A stretch of DNA of 64,000 bases from Paenibacillus sp. Soil766. Its GTDB lineage: Bacteria; Bacillota; Bacilli; Paenibacillales; NBRC-103111. A program made the position numbers and the translations under genes. Every line of letters begins with the position of its first letter. Position 1 is the stretch's first letter. The notes under the pieces were generated by a model. The model saw only the letters and a list, made by a program, of their open reading frames with translations. It had not been told where the DNA came from and made no database searches. The DNA lies in assembly GCF_001428105.1 (NCBI RefSeq), contig NZ_LMSJ01000001.1, forward strand, positions 62,835-126,834, given 5' to 3'. Shown here piece by piece: positions 27,471 through 37,643 of this stretch.

Positions 27471-29159
27471 CTATTTATCAAAGATGTCGCTGATATTAAA
27501 CGATTTCGGATTCAATGCCTGCGGGAATTTTTTAATAAACCGATCATAGGCGCTCTGTCTAACTTTGTTGATATCCTCAATACCTAGCTTTTTGATTTGC
27601 TCCACATATTTATCCCAAGTAGCATCCACATCTTCTTTCCCCATAAGCCACTTCAGGAACATTTCATCCTTATACGTGTTAATTTCATTTTGTTTGGTAG
27701 TTGTTTGAGAAACTTCATCTGGAGTCAATGTTCCTCTATAGTTCTTATTGGCTTTAGTAACCTGCTCTGCATATTTTGTCCAGGTTTTTAGTGACTCTTG
27801 TTGCTGGGGTAACGCCATGTACTGCTCAAAATACCTTTGATCCTGTACAAAAGGGCCGTCTTTAAAGGCGCGAGCGTAAAATTGTCCCATGGTTGCGATC
27901 GGTTGTCCGTTCGGATTATTCGTCACCAGCTCCGTATATTTGGGATATCCGTTCTCCATCTTATAGCTCACACCTTCAATACCGAAGTTATAGAGCATGG
28001 AGCCTTCCTTCGTATAACCATAATTCAAGAATGCGAGCGCTTCTTTCAAATTCTTCTTAGCTGAGCTGGTCACATTCCAAGCGCCGCCGCCGGTGGTAGG
28101 TCCATCCTTCGGCATAAAGGGATTGAAGTCGCCCTTGTTAAGGACGAGGTACGGCATGGCGACCAGGTCAAATTTGGGGTCTTTGTTCTTCATAAGCGGC
28201 AAGTATTTACCAAGACCTGAACCGGTGTTTCCTACGGTTCCTCCAGCTTGATTTCCAGTAATTTTGGCATCGATGGTTTTGGAATTATTCGTAGCCAATT
28301 CGGGATCTAAGATGCCTTCCTTATACCATTTCACCATGGTCTTGGCATATTCTTTAAACCTCGGGTCAATAGCACCGTATAGCACCTTACCATTCTCAAT
28401 GAAGTGATCCTGGTTAATCCCCCAAGCTCCGGTAAAGTAGATCCCTTTAATATTTCCAACACTTCCGGTAAAAGGTGTCGTTGCCCCCTTCTTTTCTTTG
28501 AACGCTTTCAATACCGTATATAATTCGTCAATCGTTTCTGGCACTTTCAGTCCCAGATCGTTCAACCAGTCCTTACGCAAATAGCCTCCAAAGTACGTGT
28601 ATATACTCTCGTCACCTTTGAGGAAAGGGGTATAAAACTGATTTCCATCCTCTGTTTCTACATCCATTAATAAATCCGGATAGGCTTCATAGATTTTGGC
28701 AAGATCCGGTGCATACTTGGGGATTTCTTTCTTGATGTCAAGCAGTATGCCATCTTCGAAGGCTTTCACCCTGCCTCCCGGATAGTCTCCAAAGGTGCCC
28801 ACAATAAAATCGGGTATATCGCCGGACGCAAGCATAAGATTAAACTGCTCCTTCGCCGAGCCTTCAGTAGGATGAATATACTCAAGCGTAACATTTAGTC
28901 TCTTCTGCAGCTCTTTATTCAGCTCTGACTCGGCATAATTCTTCATAACAGCAAGAGCAGTACTCGGTAAGGGCTCCCAGACGCGGAATTTCACAGGTTT
29001 CTCAAAAGGCAATTTTATTGCAGTATCCGTCGAAGCCGAAGTCGTTGGTTCAGCTCCTTTTTCCTCTCCTACACATCCTGACATTACCGCAGATGTCAAA
29101 AGCGCTATCAAGAGGGAACCGGTCGTCATCTTGTTAAAAACCTTTTTACTTTTCAACAT
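27471..29159 (-). CDS. Sugar ABC transporter solute-binding lipoprotein
   Basis: 562 aa, lipobox ALLTSAVMSGC (Cys near residue 29), then an LplA-like binding fold (KFRVWEPLPSTALAVMKNYA, YFGGYLRKDWLNDLGLKVPE, GTVGNTGSGLGKYLPLMKNK). It is the first gene of the second importer operon. The promoter region just upstream is a near copy of the promoter of the GH-A enzyme gene at 37275, so the importer and the extracellular enzymes are probably induced together. The neighbours suggest arabinan- or other pectin-derived oligosaccharides. Confidence 0.93.
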   Translation of the reverse strand: MLKSKKVFNKMTTGSLLIALLTSAVMSGCVGEEKGAEPTTSASTDTAIKLPFEKPVKFRVWEPLPSTALAVMKNYAESELNKELQKRLNVTLEYIHPTEGSAKEQFNLMLASGDIPDFIVGTFGDYPGGRVKAFEDGILLDIKKEIPKYAPDLAKIYEAYPDLLMDVETEDGNQFYTPFLKGDESIYTYFGGYLRKDWLNDLGLKVPETIDELYTVLKAFKEKKGATTPFTGSVGNIKGIYFTGAWGINQDHFIENGKVLYGAIDPRFKEYAKTMVKWYKEGILDPELATNNSKTIDAKITGNQAGGTVGNTGSGLGKYLPLMKNKDPKFDLVAMPYLVLNKGDFNPFMPKDGPTTGGGAWNVTSSAKKNLKEALAFLNYGYTKEGSMLYNFGIEGVSYKMENGYPKYTELVTNNPNGQPIATMGQFYARAFKDGPFVQDQRYFEQYMALPQQQESLKTWTKYAEQVTKANKNYRGTLTPDEVSQTTTKQNEINTYKDEMFLKWLMGKEDVDATWDKYVEQIKKLGIEDINKVRQSAYDRFIKKFPQALNPKSFNISDIFDK

Positions 29160-29228
29160 ATATTTCTCCCCTTACCTTTCATGTTTTGGCTACATGCAAT
29201 TGTAACCTGACTGCAAGCATTCACACTT

Positions 29229-29377
29229 CATCAACAAATACATTTGCTAGGGTAAGTGTAGTATTTCTATCAACCGTAAATCAATCTCTATCCAACAGAA
29301 TGCGTATTCTAATTCCCCAAAGTCAATATTAAATATGGGAAAATCATCATCAAAAAACAAAAAGCGGTGCAAAATCG
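29229..29377 (-). promoter_or_regulatory. Duplicated promoter module, copy A (importer operon)
   Basis: About 149 bp that align almost end to end with 37394-37537, roughly three quarters identical by eye. On the minus strand both copies contain a -35-like TTGAT(T/C), an 18-bp spacer and a -10-like TACACT; here they are at 29279-29284 and 29255-29260. Upstream of the -35 both keep the same AT-rich block ending in a GCACCG(C/T)TTTT motif, a likely activator site. The binding protein is probably the AraC regulator at 37644; this is inferred. Confidence 0.7.
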
Positions 29378-29437
29378 ATGACGGAACTCGCAAATATTCT
29401 ATGGTAGGAGATTTTCTCTATCTATCCGATCAACCCC

Positions 29438-32400
29438 TCAGTTGCTGTACCAAGCTATAAAGCGCGCGAGTATGGCGGATACTTCGGCCCGGGAAGCCCT
29501 ACTAGCAGGCTCCAGAAGATTCCCTAGTTTGCCGTTAAGGACCCCCGCCTTCACGGCCCAATCCATGGCTTCGCTTGCCCAGATGGAGATTTCATCACTG
29601 TCCGCAAAGCTCTTGCTATTGTTGTCCGCAGCAGGCTGTCCGGCGTACCGGTGCAGGATCGTAATCAGCTGTTCCCGGGAAATAGCGGCTCCAGGGTTGC
29701 TGCCATCGCTGATCCCGGAAGTGATCGCCCAGTCTTGTGCCTTGCTGTACCCGTCTGGTCCACCACCGATCTCCACGCCGTCGAAGCGGGCCAGCACGGT
29801 GTAGAACATAGCGAAGCTCAGCGTTTCATCTGGCGCGAAGATTCCTTCACTTATGCCATGGAATAGTTCACGGCTGGCGGTAAAGGCAATCGACTCGGCC
29901 GCCCAATGGCCGCCAGGCACATCCTTGAACACAATCTTGTTGTCGATCACCTTCACCGTCATATTGTCCTTGGCTGTGAAGCGCAATCCAGCTTTAGTCC
30001 GTACAGCAGTTCTGATCACTTCCTGAGTTCCGTCTGCATGAACCACAACAGCTACTGTGGAAGCGGAGGCATCCTTGACGGGAATCGTAACCTTCGCTTG
30101 CGTCATCCCTTCGGGCAAACTGATCTTGGCCGTAATTTCGCCGGCAGGTGTCGTAATCATCTCAATCTTAACGTCCTGTGCGTCCGTTTCATTTGTACTG
30201 GAACTTCCATCAGGCTTGGTCACTGGTGTAACGCCCGGTGAAGCGATTGGATCGGAGGAATTGTTGCCTCCACTTTGGTTATCTTCGTCGCTATCGTCTG
30301 ATACATACACACTTACGGTCACTGTGCATGTATCAGAGTAGTCGCCATCTTCAGTTGCCACCTTAATCACAGCTGTGCCTGTGGTATGGACTGTCACCAG
30401 ACCGTCCTCATCCACAGTAGCTACAGCAGGATTAGACGAGCTCCAGGTCACAGCCTTGTTATCTGCGTCAGCGGGCTCAACTTGTGCAGATAGCTGGATT
30501 GTTGAACTCCCAGAGTTGGTATACAGTTGGGCGCTAGTTTGATTCAGGCTTACCCCAGAGACAACCTTTGCTCCTCCCGCAACCATAACTTTGAAATCAT
30601 CGAAGTCGATGGAGGCATTGGCGAATTTATCAATGCCGAGCACCTGGCCAATCAGCTTGGTGCCGCCTGTATGGCGGAAGTTAAAGTCCGTTGCCACCTC
30701 AACATCATCCATATAAACGGTATAGGTTTTGGCCATCCAATTGACCACCATCTTGATTTTATACCATGTATGGAGTGAAGCAGGTTGGACTGGGACCTTA
30801 TTGGTTGGCCCCTTCTGCACTAAAATGTTCCCCTTATCAAACGCTGTGACCACGGAATAGTTGCTCGCACCGCTGTCGTTTCTCACCATGGCGCCATTGA
30901 AGTAACCAGTGCCAGCATTTAATCTGGCGCGATATTCGATAATAATACGCTGATCCGCTTCTGCCTTCACCTCGCCTGCGAACGGCAAGAATAGGTTTGC
31001 TTTAGGTTCCGTCGTAGCAGGTGTGACCAACCGGAGGAATTTATTCCCGTCCTCCTCCTGCACAGTGGCAGTAGAGCCCTTGGTCAGGGCTTCGATCGTA
31101 ATCCCGAACGGGTACTTGCCCGTCTCATCATCGGAGAAATCCCGGTAAGCGTTATAGAACACGCCATTCTGTGTACCGTTGAACGAACCTAACAGATCTG
31201 TTTCCGCTTGAGCAAGAGTGCTCTTGGCCTGATTAAGCTGCTCTTCTGTCAGGTTGGCGTCTGCTGATAGTTCCTCCGCATGGTTCAACTGAGCCATAAA
31301 GGCGTTATACGCTGCTTGACTATAACTTCCTAAACCTTTGTCCAGAGGATATGAGGAACTGTCTATCCTGCTCTTAACTTGATTCACGATTTCATCAAGC
31401 CCTAATCCCAGGACAACCTCCACGGAAACGGCTGTAGGAATCGTCTCCCCATTCAGTGTCAGTATGGCAGGCACCAGCACAGAGCCTAGTGAGTTGAAGT
31501 TCATTCCATCCAATTTCCAATTAACTGCAGCAGTACTCTTCACTCCCTTGTAGATAACCTCCACAGTAGTGGGCAGTCTAGGTGTCACTCCGGAGGGAGT
31601 CTTGATTGGAGTAAGAATCTGTGAAATCAGATGCGGATCAGGGGTTACTGTCAAGTTAAACCGCGCTTCCTTGCCGCCATATGTAGCTTGAATCACCGTA
31701 TCCCCCGGTTCTGTGTCATATACATGACCAGTGACCGAAACTTTAGCTACGTCGGGGTTACTGCTGGAGTACGTGGTGCCGACGCCAGCAGTAACATCCT
31801 GAGCTTCATTCGTGTTGTAGCTTGCTGCTACCCGCAGTTGCCCTGTCTGCCCGCTGGTAAGGACGTTGTTCAATCCGCTGATGGCAATGGACTGCATAGA
31901 CCTAGGTTCAGCGGTAACAGTAACCGCGATCGTGGCCGTTTTCCCGTCATAGGTTGCGGTGATCGTGGCGCTTCCCGCTCCGACCCCCTTGATCCTATCC
32001 CCATTAATAGCAACGACCGCTGTATTGGAAGAAGAGAAGGATACTCCACTCTCCACGGGGGAGTAGGTAGTGCCTGTTACCGTATACACAGGCAAACTGC
32101 GACTTTCATCCAATCCCAGCGTATACCCAGGAGATTCGAATAAAATTGTCGGCGCAGCATCAAGCTCGAATACATCTATACTGTCAATTTCGGCAAGGTT
32201 GGTGTCTGCCGAGAAGCGGACCGTATTATCGCCTTGCTTGAGGAAGACTTTCGCTGTGGAGATTCCCCAACGATTCCAGCCAGAATGGATGATGCTCAAT
32301 TTGGAGCCAGAGCTTCCGTTGACCGACAATATCTGGGTTGCCGCTGTTCCGCTCACTGAGCCGTTGGCATTGCGCACAGACAGCATATAAAACCCCGTCT

Positions 32401-33658
32401 CCGGTACGTCGACTGTAAACTGGGCATAATCATTCGCATTCGAGATGTTGGCGATCTTCATTCCGCCGGAAGCGGTGATTTCCGGTCGAACAGCTGGACC
32501 GCTGCTGCCGCTGGGGTCTTTCACCAACAGGGCGGCTTCCGCCTCATAGCGCTTTCGCACCGGCTCACCTGATGGGATGGCAATCGGTTTATTCGGCTCG
32601 ACGGGCTCTCCCAGGTTCGGCGTACCGTCCTCGTTCCAAGTGAACTTCTGCGTGCGGATACTGCGGTTCCAGCCTGCGCCTTCCCAGCGGGCTCCGTGGT
32701 AAACAATCCAGTCCTCAGTGCCGTCGGGAGAAGTCGTGAGGCTGTGGTGACCCGGTCCGATAACACCGTTGGCGCTGGAGAAGATTGGCCGATCTCGTTT
32801 CGTCCACGAGTTGAGATCCATCAAGTCAGTGCCAATCTTGGCCGTGATCAGTCCGAGGCAATAGTAGTCTGTCCAGCTGCCGTTTGCAGAGTAGACCAAG
32901 TTGATGGTATCGCCCTTTATCGTAATTTCGGGACCCTCATTGATCTTGCCTGGGGTATTCTCCCAAGCATACTCAGGCGTTGAAAGCAGCAGCCGTTCCG
33001 AGCTGATGGTTTTGGGATCACTCATTTTGGCAATATATAAGTTCTGGCCTTGCCCCGACTGATCACTTGCCCAGCCAGACCAAATGAAATAGTGTTGATT
33101 ATGTACCGTCAGCACCGTGCCGTCGATCGCCCAGCGGTCGGTGGAATCGGTAATCTTCCCTATGAAGGTCCATTCTCCGCTCATCGGATCAGCATTGGCG
33201 TTCTCCAACACGTACATGCGGTGATTTTTTCCTTCCCCATTGTCAGGTGAGAAGTAGATATACCATTTGTACTGGCCATCGGCATCTTGGAGATAGTGAA
33301 TTTCCGGTGCCCACACATTGGAACTGTACATGGTACCCGGAACCGCTCTCCAGACAACTACCTTATCGCCTGCATCAATACCGGTTAGCGTCTTCGATCT
33401 CCAAAGTGTGACATTCCCGCCGGTTGTATGGGTATAGTAGTAATAGCCGTCCGTGTGCTTGTAAGCATAAGGATCAGCTCCGTTCTGAAGGATCGTATTG
33501 TAGAAATTGGACACTTCTGATCCCCCCGCTGTCGATGCCGATATCGAATCTCTCGTATCTGGCGTCGGCTCTGCAGCCGCAGCTGCTCCTGACCATTGCG
33601 GCAGCATCAGCAGCACTGCGAGAATAAGCAGCAGATGCCTGAATCTTTTCCTGATCAT
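29438..33658 (-). CDS. SLH-anchored multi-domain GH43 enzyme
   Basis: 1406 aa from the ATG 7 nt behind GGAGG; a TTG two codons earlier is too close to that site. Signal peptide (about 1-30), then a GH43 five-bladed propeller (about 45-355) with base Asp in NGADPYAYKHTDGYYYY, Asp in AIDGTVL and acid Glu in NEGPEI. It continues with a CBM6/35-like module (about 366-500), two Big2-type Ig domains, a Big4-like domain, a FIVAR-like helical segment, a LamG-like jelly roll (about 833-1025), another Big2 and three SLH repeats (about 1236-1406). GH43 enzymes attack arabinans and arabinoxylans. It is exposed on the cell wall, 50 bp behind the GH-A enzyme gene, and probably shares its transcript. Confidence 0.93.
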   Translation of the reverse strand: MIRKRFRHLLLILAVLLMLPQWSGAAAAAEPTPDTRDSISASTAGGSEVSNFYNTILQNGADPYAYKHTDGYYYYTHTTGGNVTLWRSKTLTGIDAGDKVVVWRAVPGTMYSSNVWAPEIHYLQDADGQYKWYIYFSPDNGEGKNHRMYVLENANADPMSGEWTFIGKITDSTDRWAIDGTVLTVHNQHYFIWSGWASDQSGQGQNLYIAKMSDPKTISSERLLLSTPEYAWENTPGKINEGPEITIKGDTINLVYSANGSWTDYYCLGLITAKIGTDLMDLNSWTKRDRPIFSSANGVIGPGHHSLTTSPDGTEDWIVYHGARWEGAGWNRSIRTQKFTWNEDGTPNLGEPVEPNKPIAIPSGEPVRKRYEAEAALLVKDPSGSSGPAVRPEITASGGMKIANISNANDYAQFTVDVPETGFYMLSVRNANGSVSGTAATQILSVNGSSGSKLSIIHSGWNRWGISTAKVFLKQGDNTVRFSADTNLAEIDSIDVFELDAAPTILFESPGYTLGLDESRSLPVYTVTGTTYSPVESGVSFSSSNTAVVAINGDRIKGVGAGSATITATYDGKTATIAVTVTAEPRSMQSIAISGLNNVLTSGQTGQLRVAASYNTNEAQDVTAGVGTTYSSSNPDVAKVSVTGHVYDTEPGDTVIQATYGGKEARFNLTVTPDPHLISQILTPIKTPSGVTPRLPTTVEVIYKGVKSTAAVNWKLDGMNFNSLGSVLVPAILTLNGETIPTAVSVEVVLGLGLDEIVNQVKSRIDSSSYPLDKGLGSYSQAAYNAFMAQLNHAEELSADANLTEEQLNQAKSTLAQAETDLLGSFNGTQNGVFYNAYRDFSDDETGKYPFGITIEALTKGSTATVQEEDGNKFLRLVTPATTEPKANLFLPFAGEVKAEADQRIIIEYRARLNAGTGYFNGAMVRNDSGASNYSVVTAFDKGNILVQKGPTNKVPVQPASLHTWYKIKMVVNWMAKTYTVYMDDVEVATDFNFRHTGGTKLIGQVLGIDKFANASIDFDDFKVMVAGGAKVVSGVSLNQTSAQLYTNSGSSTIQLSAQVEPADADNKAVTWSSSNPAVATVDEDGLVTVHTTGTAVIKVATEDGDYSDTCTVTVSVYVSDDSDEDNQSGGNNSSDPIASPGVTPVTKPDGSSSTNETDAQDVKIEMITTPAGEITAKISLPEGMTQAKVTIPVKDASASTVAVVVHADGTQEVIRTAVRTKAGLRFTAKDNMTVKVIDNKIVFKDVPGGHWAAESIAFTASRELFHGISEGIFAPDETLSFAMFYTVLARFDGVEIGGGPDGYSKAQDWAITSGISDGSNPGAAISREQLITILHRYAGQPAADNNSKSFADSDEISIWASEAMDWAVKAGVLNGKLGNLLEPASRASRAEVSAILARFIAWYSN

Positions 33659-33708
33659 GTGCAACCCTCCCTGGAATCATATAGCCTCTCGGCTTTCTGC
33701 CTATTCCA

Positions 33709-36700
33709 TTACTCGGTTATTTTAATAGTCGACGTTGCCTCAAATTTCTTACCATCATTCAAGCTGCCGATAACGGTTACTTTGATATCGCCGGAAAGAC
33801 TGCCCAGCGCTGCGATTACTTTTTGCCTGTTGAATTTGACCATAAGATCCTTGACCTTATTACCGTTATAGCCTCCAAGCTCCGCAGGCACCGTCTGCGC
33901 ATTCACGAATACCCCGTTCACGTATAATTTAATGGACGCCGCCTGAATCAGCGAGGGATCATAACCCGAGGGTAGTTCGATATAAGCGGTCATCGAATTG
34001 GCACCGCCGCCGCTTTTTTTATTCAGCGTACCAGGGTTCAAATCCACAGAAGCCGCAATCGACACGTTAAAGTTAACCGATTGGGTGGTTAAATTACCGG
34101 CCAGGTCCTCAGCCGTCACGGCTAACGTATTCCTGCCCGCCATACTCCCCAGACCCACAACCTGCCCGTTCGCTATCGGCTGCCCATTCAAGGTTGCGGT
34201 CACATTGCTGACGCCCGATAAATCGTCATACACGGCATATGTAACCGTCAACGAATCCGAGGTCTTATACGAAGCAGCGGCGTGAATAGCGACGACGGGA
34301 TTCGTTTTATCGATCCGAATGCCGTATACCGAAGCTGTCGCTGTATTGCCCGCCTTGTCAACGGCCGTTCCTGTCACGGTCAGGCTCGCGCCTTCCTTTG
34401 TCAAGACAATGTCGGGCGTCACCGAGGCAAGGCCGGAGCCGCTGTCGGTTGCCGTGAAATGAACAGAGACGTTGTCTTTATACCATCCGTTTACGTTCGG
34501 CTGCGTCGTTGCTGCGCCTGTAATGATCGGCGGCTTCGTATCGACTACAGTGACTAATGTAAACTTATCAAATGCAAGGTTATAGCTTGAACTCGAATCA
34601 TTTTTACCCGTGATCCTGAATTCCAGCGTTTGGTCGCCCCCTTGAGAGAAAGTCACGTCTCCATAATCTTCATCCGTGTAGAGGAATGGTCCGTATTCAT
34701 CGACTGTATTCCCCATTGCCGCTCCATTCACATAAAGCTGAGATATACCTTTGTCATCGTCCTTTTTGAGCAATACCTTTAAGTTATATGTTCCAGCCGA
34801 CGGTACATGGATTGTGTACTTTACCCAGTCGCCTACAGCATTGGCTTCATATACCGCTGCTGCTCCTCCTGATGCCGGAGTTTCTGAAACTGTACTGTAA
34901 TTGGCTCCCGAATTCGTTTGGGAAAGGGATTCCGCCTGATATTCATAGGCAGCACCGGGCGTTACTTTCACGATATATGCCGTATCGGTTCCCATCGTTG
35001 GTAAAGCCAAAGTTAGGGCATTATCGGTAACTGCATAATTGCCTTCCAGTTCAATGTTTGTTCCCTTCTGTTCTTTACCATTTTTTGTCCTTGTATTCTC
35101 TACAGATTCAACTCTGATATGAACCTTTCCAGCATTCTGCAGGTAAGCCGGGATATCCTTCAGGTGTAACGGTGTATCGTAACGAATCGTATTATCGGGA
35201 TTTCCCATAAGGATAATGGATCGTTTCTCTTCACTGTCGCTGGTCGCGAAAGCCTCCACCTGATCTTTGTTCTGGATGGTTTCTACCTTTCTGCCCGTCG
35301 CAAGGCCATACCAGTAATACAAATACCAACGGCTTGTCGGCTCGGACAGTGTGGCGGAATCCGCCAATTCGTCCAAACCTGCTCTGAAATCAGGATTATC
35401 ACCTTGCCATTGCGTATTTCCCTTTAGAGCATAAAGCAAACCATTCTGCTCTGATCTTTCCAGCCTGGCGATGTAGTTGACTGACAATCCAGGATCATAA
35501 CCCTGGTTGATGTCACTGAGCTCCCATGGCCCTTGATATTCAGTAATTGCCATCGGCATCGGAGTGATCCCATTTTCAAGCATCCAATTCTTTAACTCCA
35601 GCGTATGTCCTTCAATGTCTAACGGAGCACCGGACAATTCGTGCCAGCTCAATATATCCGGCAGGGCATTATTCTCTTTGCAATATAACAAGAAGTCCTT
35701 CAGCCCCTCGAAATTATATCCAAGGTATTCCGGAGCCTGAACTTTGTTATGCGGATCCCAATTCTTGATGACGTTATAAGCCCTTCTGTGTGTCTCATTG
35801 TAGTACTCCATACGGTCTTTCCATTGAATATTAGGCTCATTCCATGTGATCCATGAATGTATGTCAACATTTTTTTCTTTAGCTTCATTCAGAAGACTCC
35901 GTACATAGTCTTCCCATTCTTCATAGGTCGTGAAAGGCCTGTCAGTTACGGGTCTTCCGGGCCACTTTGTTTTACCGTCATCGAATTGAAACCCATGATA
36001 CGCATTGATCATGATTTTGGCTCCTGTAGCCTTCACTCGGTTATAGGTAGCAGAGTCAAATAGGCTCGGCAGCAGATCATGGTAGGGAGCACCTCTGACC
36101 GTCCTCACGGTTAACGGATCAATTAACTTCTGGGCTGGGTCAATCTTCCTAATCCCATGCAAGAAACCGCTTGCCAATTGAGTCGCTTCTCCCCAGTCTT
36201 TGGAATAATCAATGGTTACAGCCGTTGCCCGCACAGCATCTGTACCTTGATAAAGTCTCAAATTGTCAAGATTAGGGCCTTCATTGACGGTGGTCGTCAG
36301 TTTTATGGTGTTATTGCCTGCCTGCAGAGCAACCGTTCTATCAACCCTTTTCCACGTTTTCCAATTAGCAGTTACAGGGAATGGAAGAGGATTTGGGTCC
36401 GGGTTACCATTAACTTCCACCATAAGAGGTCTCTCACTCTTCGTACCTTTGTCGTTGGAGTATCTGATTTGTAATAAGTAGGTTCCTGCGACAGGTACAT
36501 TCACTGTCCATGTTAGAGAACCACCGGGTTTGGCATGGAAATCTACAAATCCGCTGCCTTGCCAATCTCCATTGTTCTTGTTGTTATCGACCTTCGCATT
36601 AACCAATTCAGCGTCTTCAGCCTCGTATACCAGAATTGAAGGGGGAGCTACAACAGCGTTATCGAACTTTGCAGATTGATTGAATGTAGCAAATCCGACT

Positions 36701-37275
36701 TTGCCCGTTGTAAAGGATTCATCAGTCACGGAAAGCTTTCGCTCACCGTTTACATATCCTATTATCGTACTGTCGTTAACTTGGATTTTCAGATTATACT
36801 CTGTATCCTTCATCAGTGGATGGGATATGGACTGCAGCACAATCCATGTACCGGCTTCTTTCTTCCTCAGAGCGAGTGTTTGATCAGAAGAAGTATATGT
36901 GAGCTCATAGTAGTTATCATGATCACTAAACCTTGCCATGAGATGTACCGAATTGGTTGTATAACTGTCCAATGCTTCTACATGAACATCGGCACTAAAT
37001 GAATAGTTGGTCCAAGAGGGTTCTCCTGTTACGCTTTGTGCAGCGCCTGACAGACTGCTTTGCCTGTAAGCCCCGTTTCCTGCATACATAACAGTTCCCC
37101 AGGTTCCGCCCTCAACAGTCCAATTTGGTGTTAAAGCGTTTTCAAACTTGTCAGATAAGAGATACACAGGTACCATAGACGGGGTGGCAGCGAATGAAGC
37201 TGCAGGCCTCAAACTGAACAGCAAGGATAAAATCAATAAAAGGGACACAAATAACGTTTTCTTACTTTTACCCAT
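33709..37275 (-). CDS. Secreted multi-domain clan GH-A glycosidase (GH39-like)
   Basis: 1188 aa with a signal peptide (about 1-29). A LamG-like module (about 40-220) and a CBM6/35-like module (about 225-350) precede a TIM-barrel hydrolase (about 355-770). Its acid/base is in WITWNEPNIQW (Glu near 480) and its nucleophile in MAITEYQGPW (Glu near 578). Another CBM (about 790-920), two OmpL47/Ig-like modules (GWYKDNVSVHFTATDSGSG) and a C-terminal domain with LNPGTLNKKSGGG follow. There is no SLH domain, so it may be released or held through its CBMs. The family (GH39, GH5 or a relative) and substrate cannot be fixed by eye. It opens the SLH-GH43/importer block. Confidence 0.85.
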   Translation of the reverse strand: MGKSKKTLFVSLLLILSLLFSLRPAASFAATPSMVPVYLLSDKFENALTPNWTVEGGTWGTVMYAGNGAYRQSSLSGAAQSVTGEPSWTNYSFSADVHVEALDSYTTNSVHLMARFSDHDNYYELTYTSSDQTLALRKKEAGTWIVLQSISHPLMKDTEYNLKIQVNDSTIIGYVNGERKLSVTDESFTTGKVGFATFNQSAKFDNAVVAPPSILVYEAEDAELVNAKVDNNKNNGDWQGSGFVDFHAKPGGSLTWTVNVPVAGTYLLQIRYSNDKGTKSERPLMVEVNGNPDPNPLPFPVTANWKTWKRVDRTVALQAGNNTIKLTTTVNEGPNLDNLRLYQGTDAVRATAVTIDYSKDWGEATQLASGFLHGIRKIDPAQKLIDPLTVRTVRGAPYHDLLPSLFDSATYNRVKATGAKIMINAYHGFQFDDGKTKWPGRPVTDRPFTTYEEWEDYVRSLLNEAKEKNVDIHSWITWNEPNIQWKDRMEYYNETHRRAYNVIKNWDPHNKVQAPEYLGYNFEGLKDFLLYCKENNALPDILSWHELSGAPLDIEGHTLELKNWMLENGITPMPMAITEYQGPWELSDINQGYDPGLSVNYIARLERSEQNGLLYALKGNTQWQGDNPDFRAGLDELADSATLSEPTSRWYLYYWYGLATGRKVETIQNKDQVEAFATSDSEEKRSIILMGNPDNTIRYDTPLHLKDIPAYLQNAGKVHIRVESVENTRTKNGKEQKGTNIELEGNYAVTDNALTLALPTMGTDTAYIVKVTPGAAYEYQAESLSQTNSGANYSTVSETPASGGAAAVYEANAVGDWVKYTIHVPSAGTYNLKVLLKKDDDKGISQLYVNGAAMGNTVDEYGPFLYTDEDYGDVTFSQGGDQTLEFRITGKNDSSSSYNLAFDKFTLVTVVDTKPPIITGAATTQPNVNGWYKDNVSVHFTATDSGSGLASVTPDIVLTKEGASLTVTGTAVDKAGNTATASVYGIRIDKTNPVVAIHAAASYKTSDSLTVTYAVYDDLSGVSNVTATLNGQPIANGQVVGLGSMAGRNTLAVTAEDLAGNLTTQSVNFNVSIAASVDLNPGTLNKKSGGGANSMTAYIELPSGYDPSLIQAASIKLYVNGVFVNAQTVPAELGGYNGNKVKDLMVKFNRQKVIAALGSLSGDIKVTVIGSLNDGKKFEATSTIKITE

Positions 37276-37643
37276 GTGTCACTACTCCATTTCATGATTT
37301 AGTTTAATTCCTAATTAAAACGACAGTAAATCCTCCTCCCCCTATTTTCTGATTCTTTCAGGAAACGTGGCATGGATGTGCCATTGTCACAAACATCAAC
37401 AATTGCTAGAGCCAGTGTAGTATTTCTGTCCGTAATAGATCAATCTCAAACCAATAGAATGCATATTCAAAATTCCAAAAACCAATATCAAATATGAGCA
37501 ATTCATCATCAAAATCATAAAAACGGTGCAATAATCGCTTCCGGAAAATTGTGGAATTTCATTTGTCGTGTATAGTAGTATAATATTTAGGAACGTAGGC
37601 TCTCCAAAACTGGTAATCCCTGCTTACGGATGAGGAGGATCTC
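37276..37643. promoter_or_regulatory. Divergent regulatory region
   Basis: A 368-bp AT-rich gap between the GH-A enzyme and the AraC gene with no open frame of note. It holds the second copy of the duplicated promoter module (37394-37537) for the minus strand. A plus-strand TATAAT at 37579-37584 probably serves the AraC gene, which has a clean GAGGAGG binding site. Confidence 0.6.
37394..37537 (-). promoter_or_regulatory. Duplicated promoter module, copy B (GH-A enzyme gene)
   Basis: Counterpart of 29229-29377. The minus-strand -35-like TTGATC is at 37438-37443 and the -10-like TACACT at 37414-37419, again with 18 bp between them. The leader would be about 139 nt long. The copy lies next to the divergent AraC gene, the best candidate for the activator that binds it. 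Confidence 0.7.
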
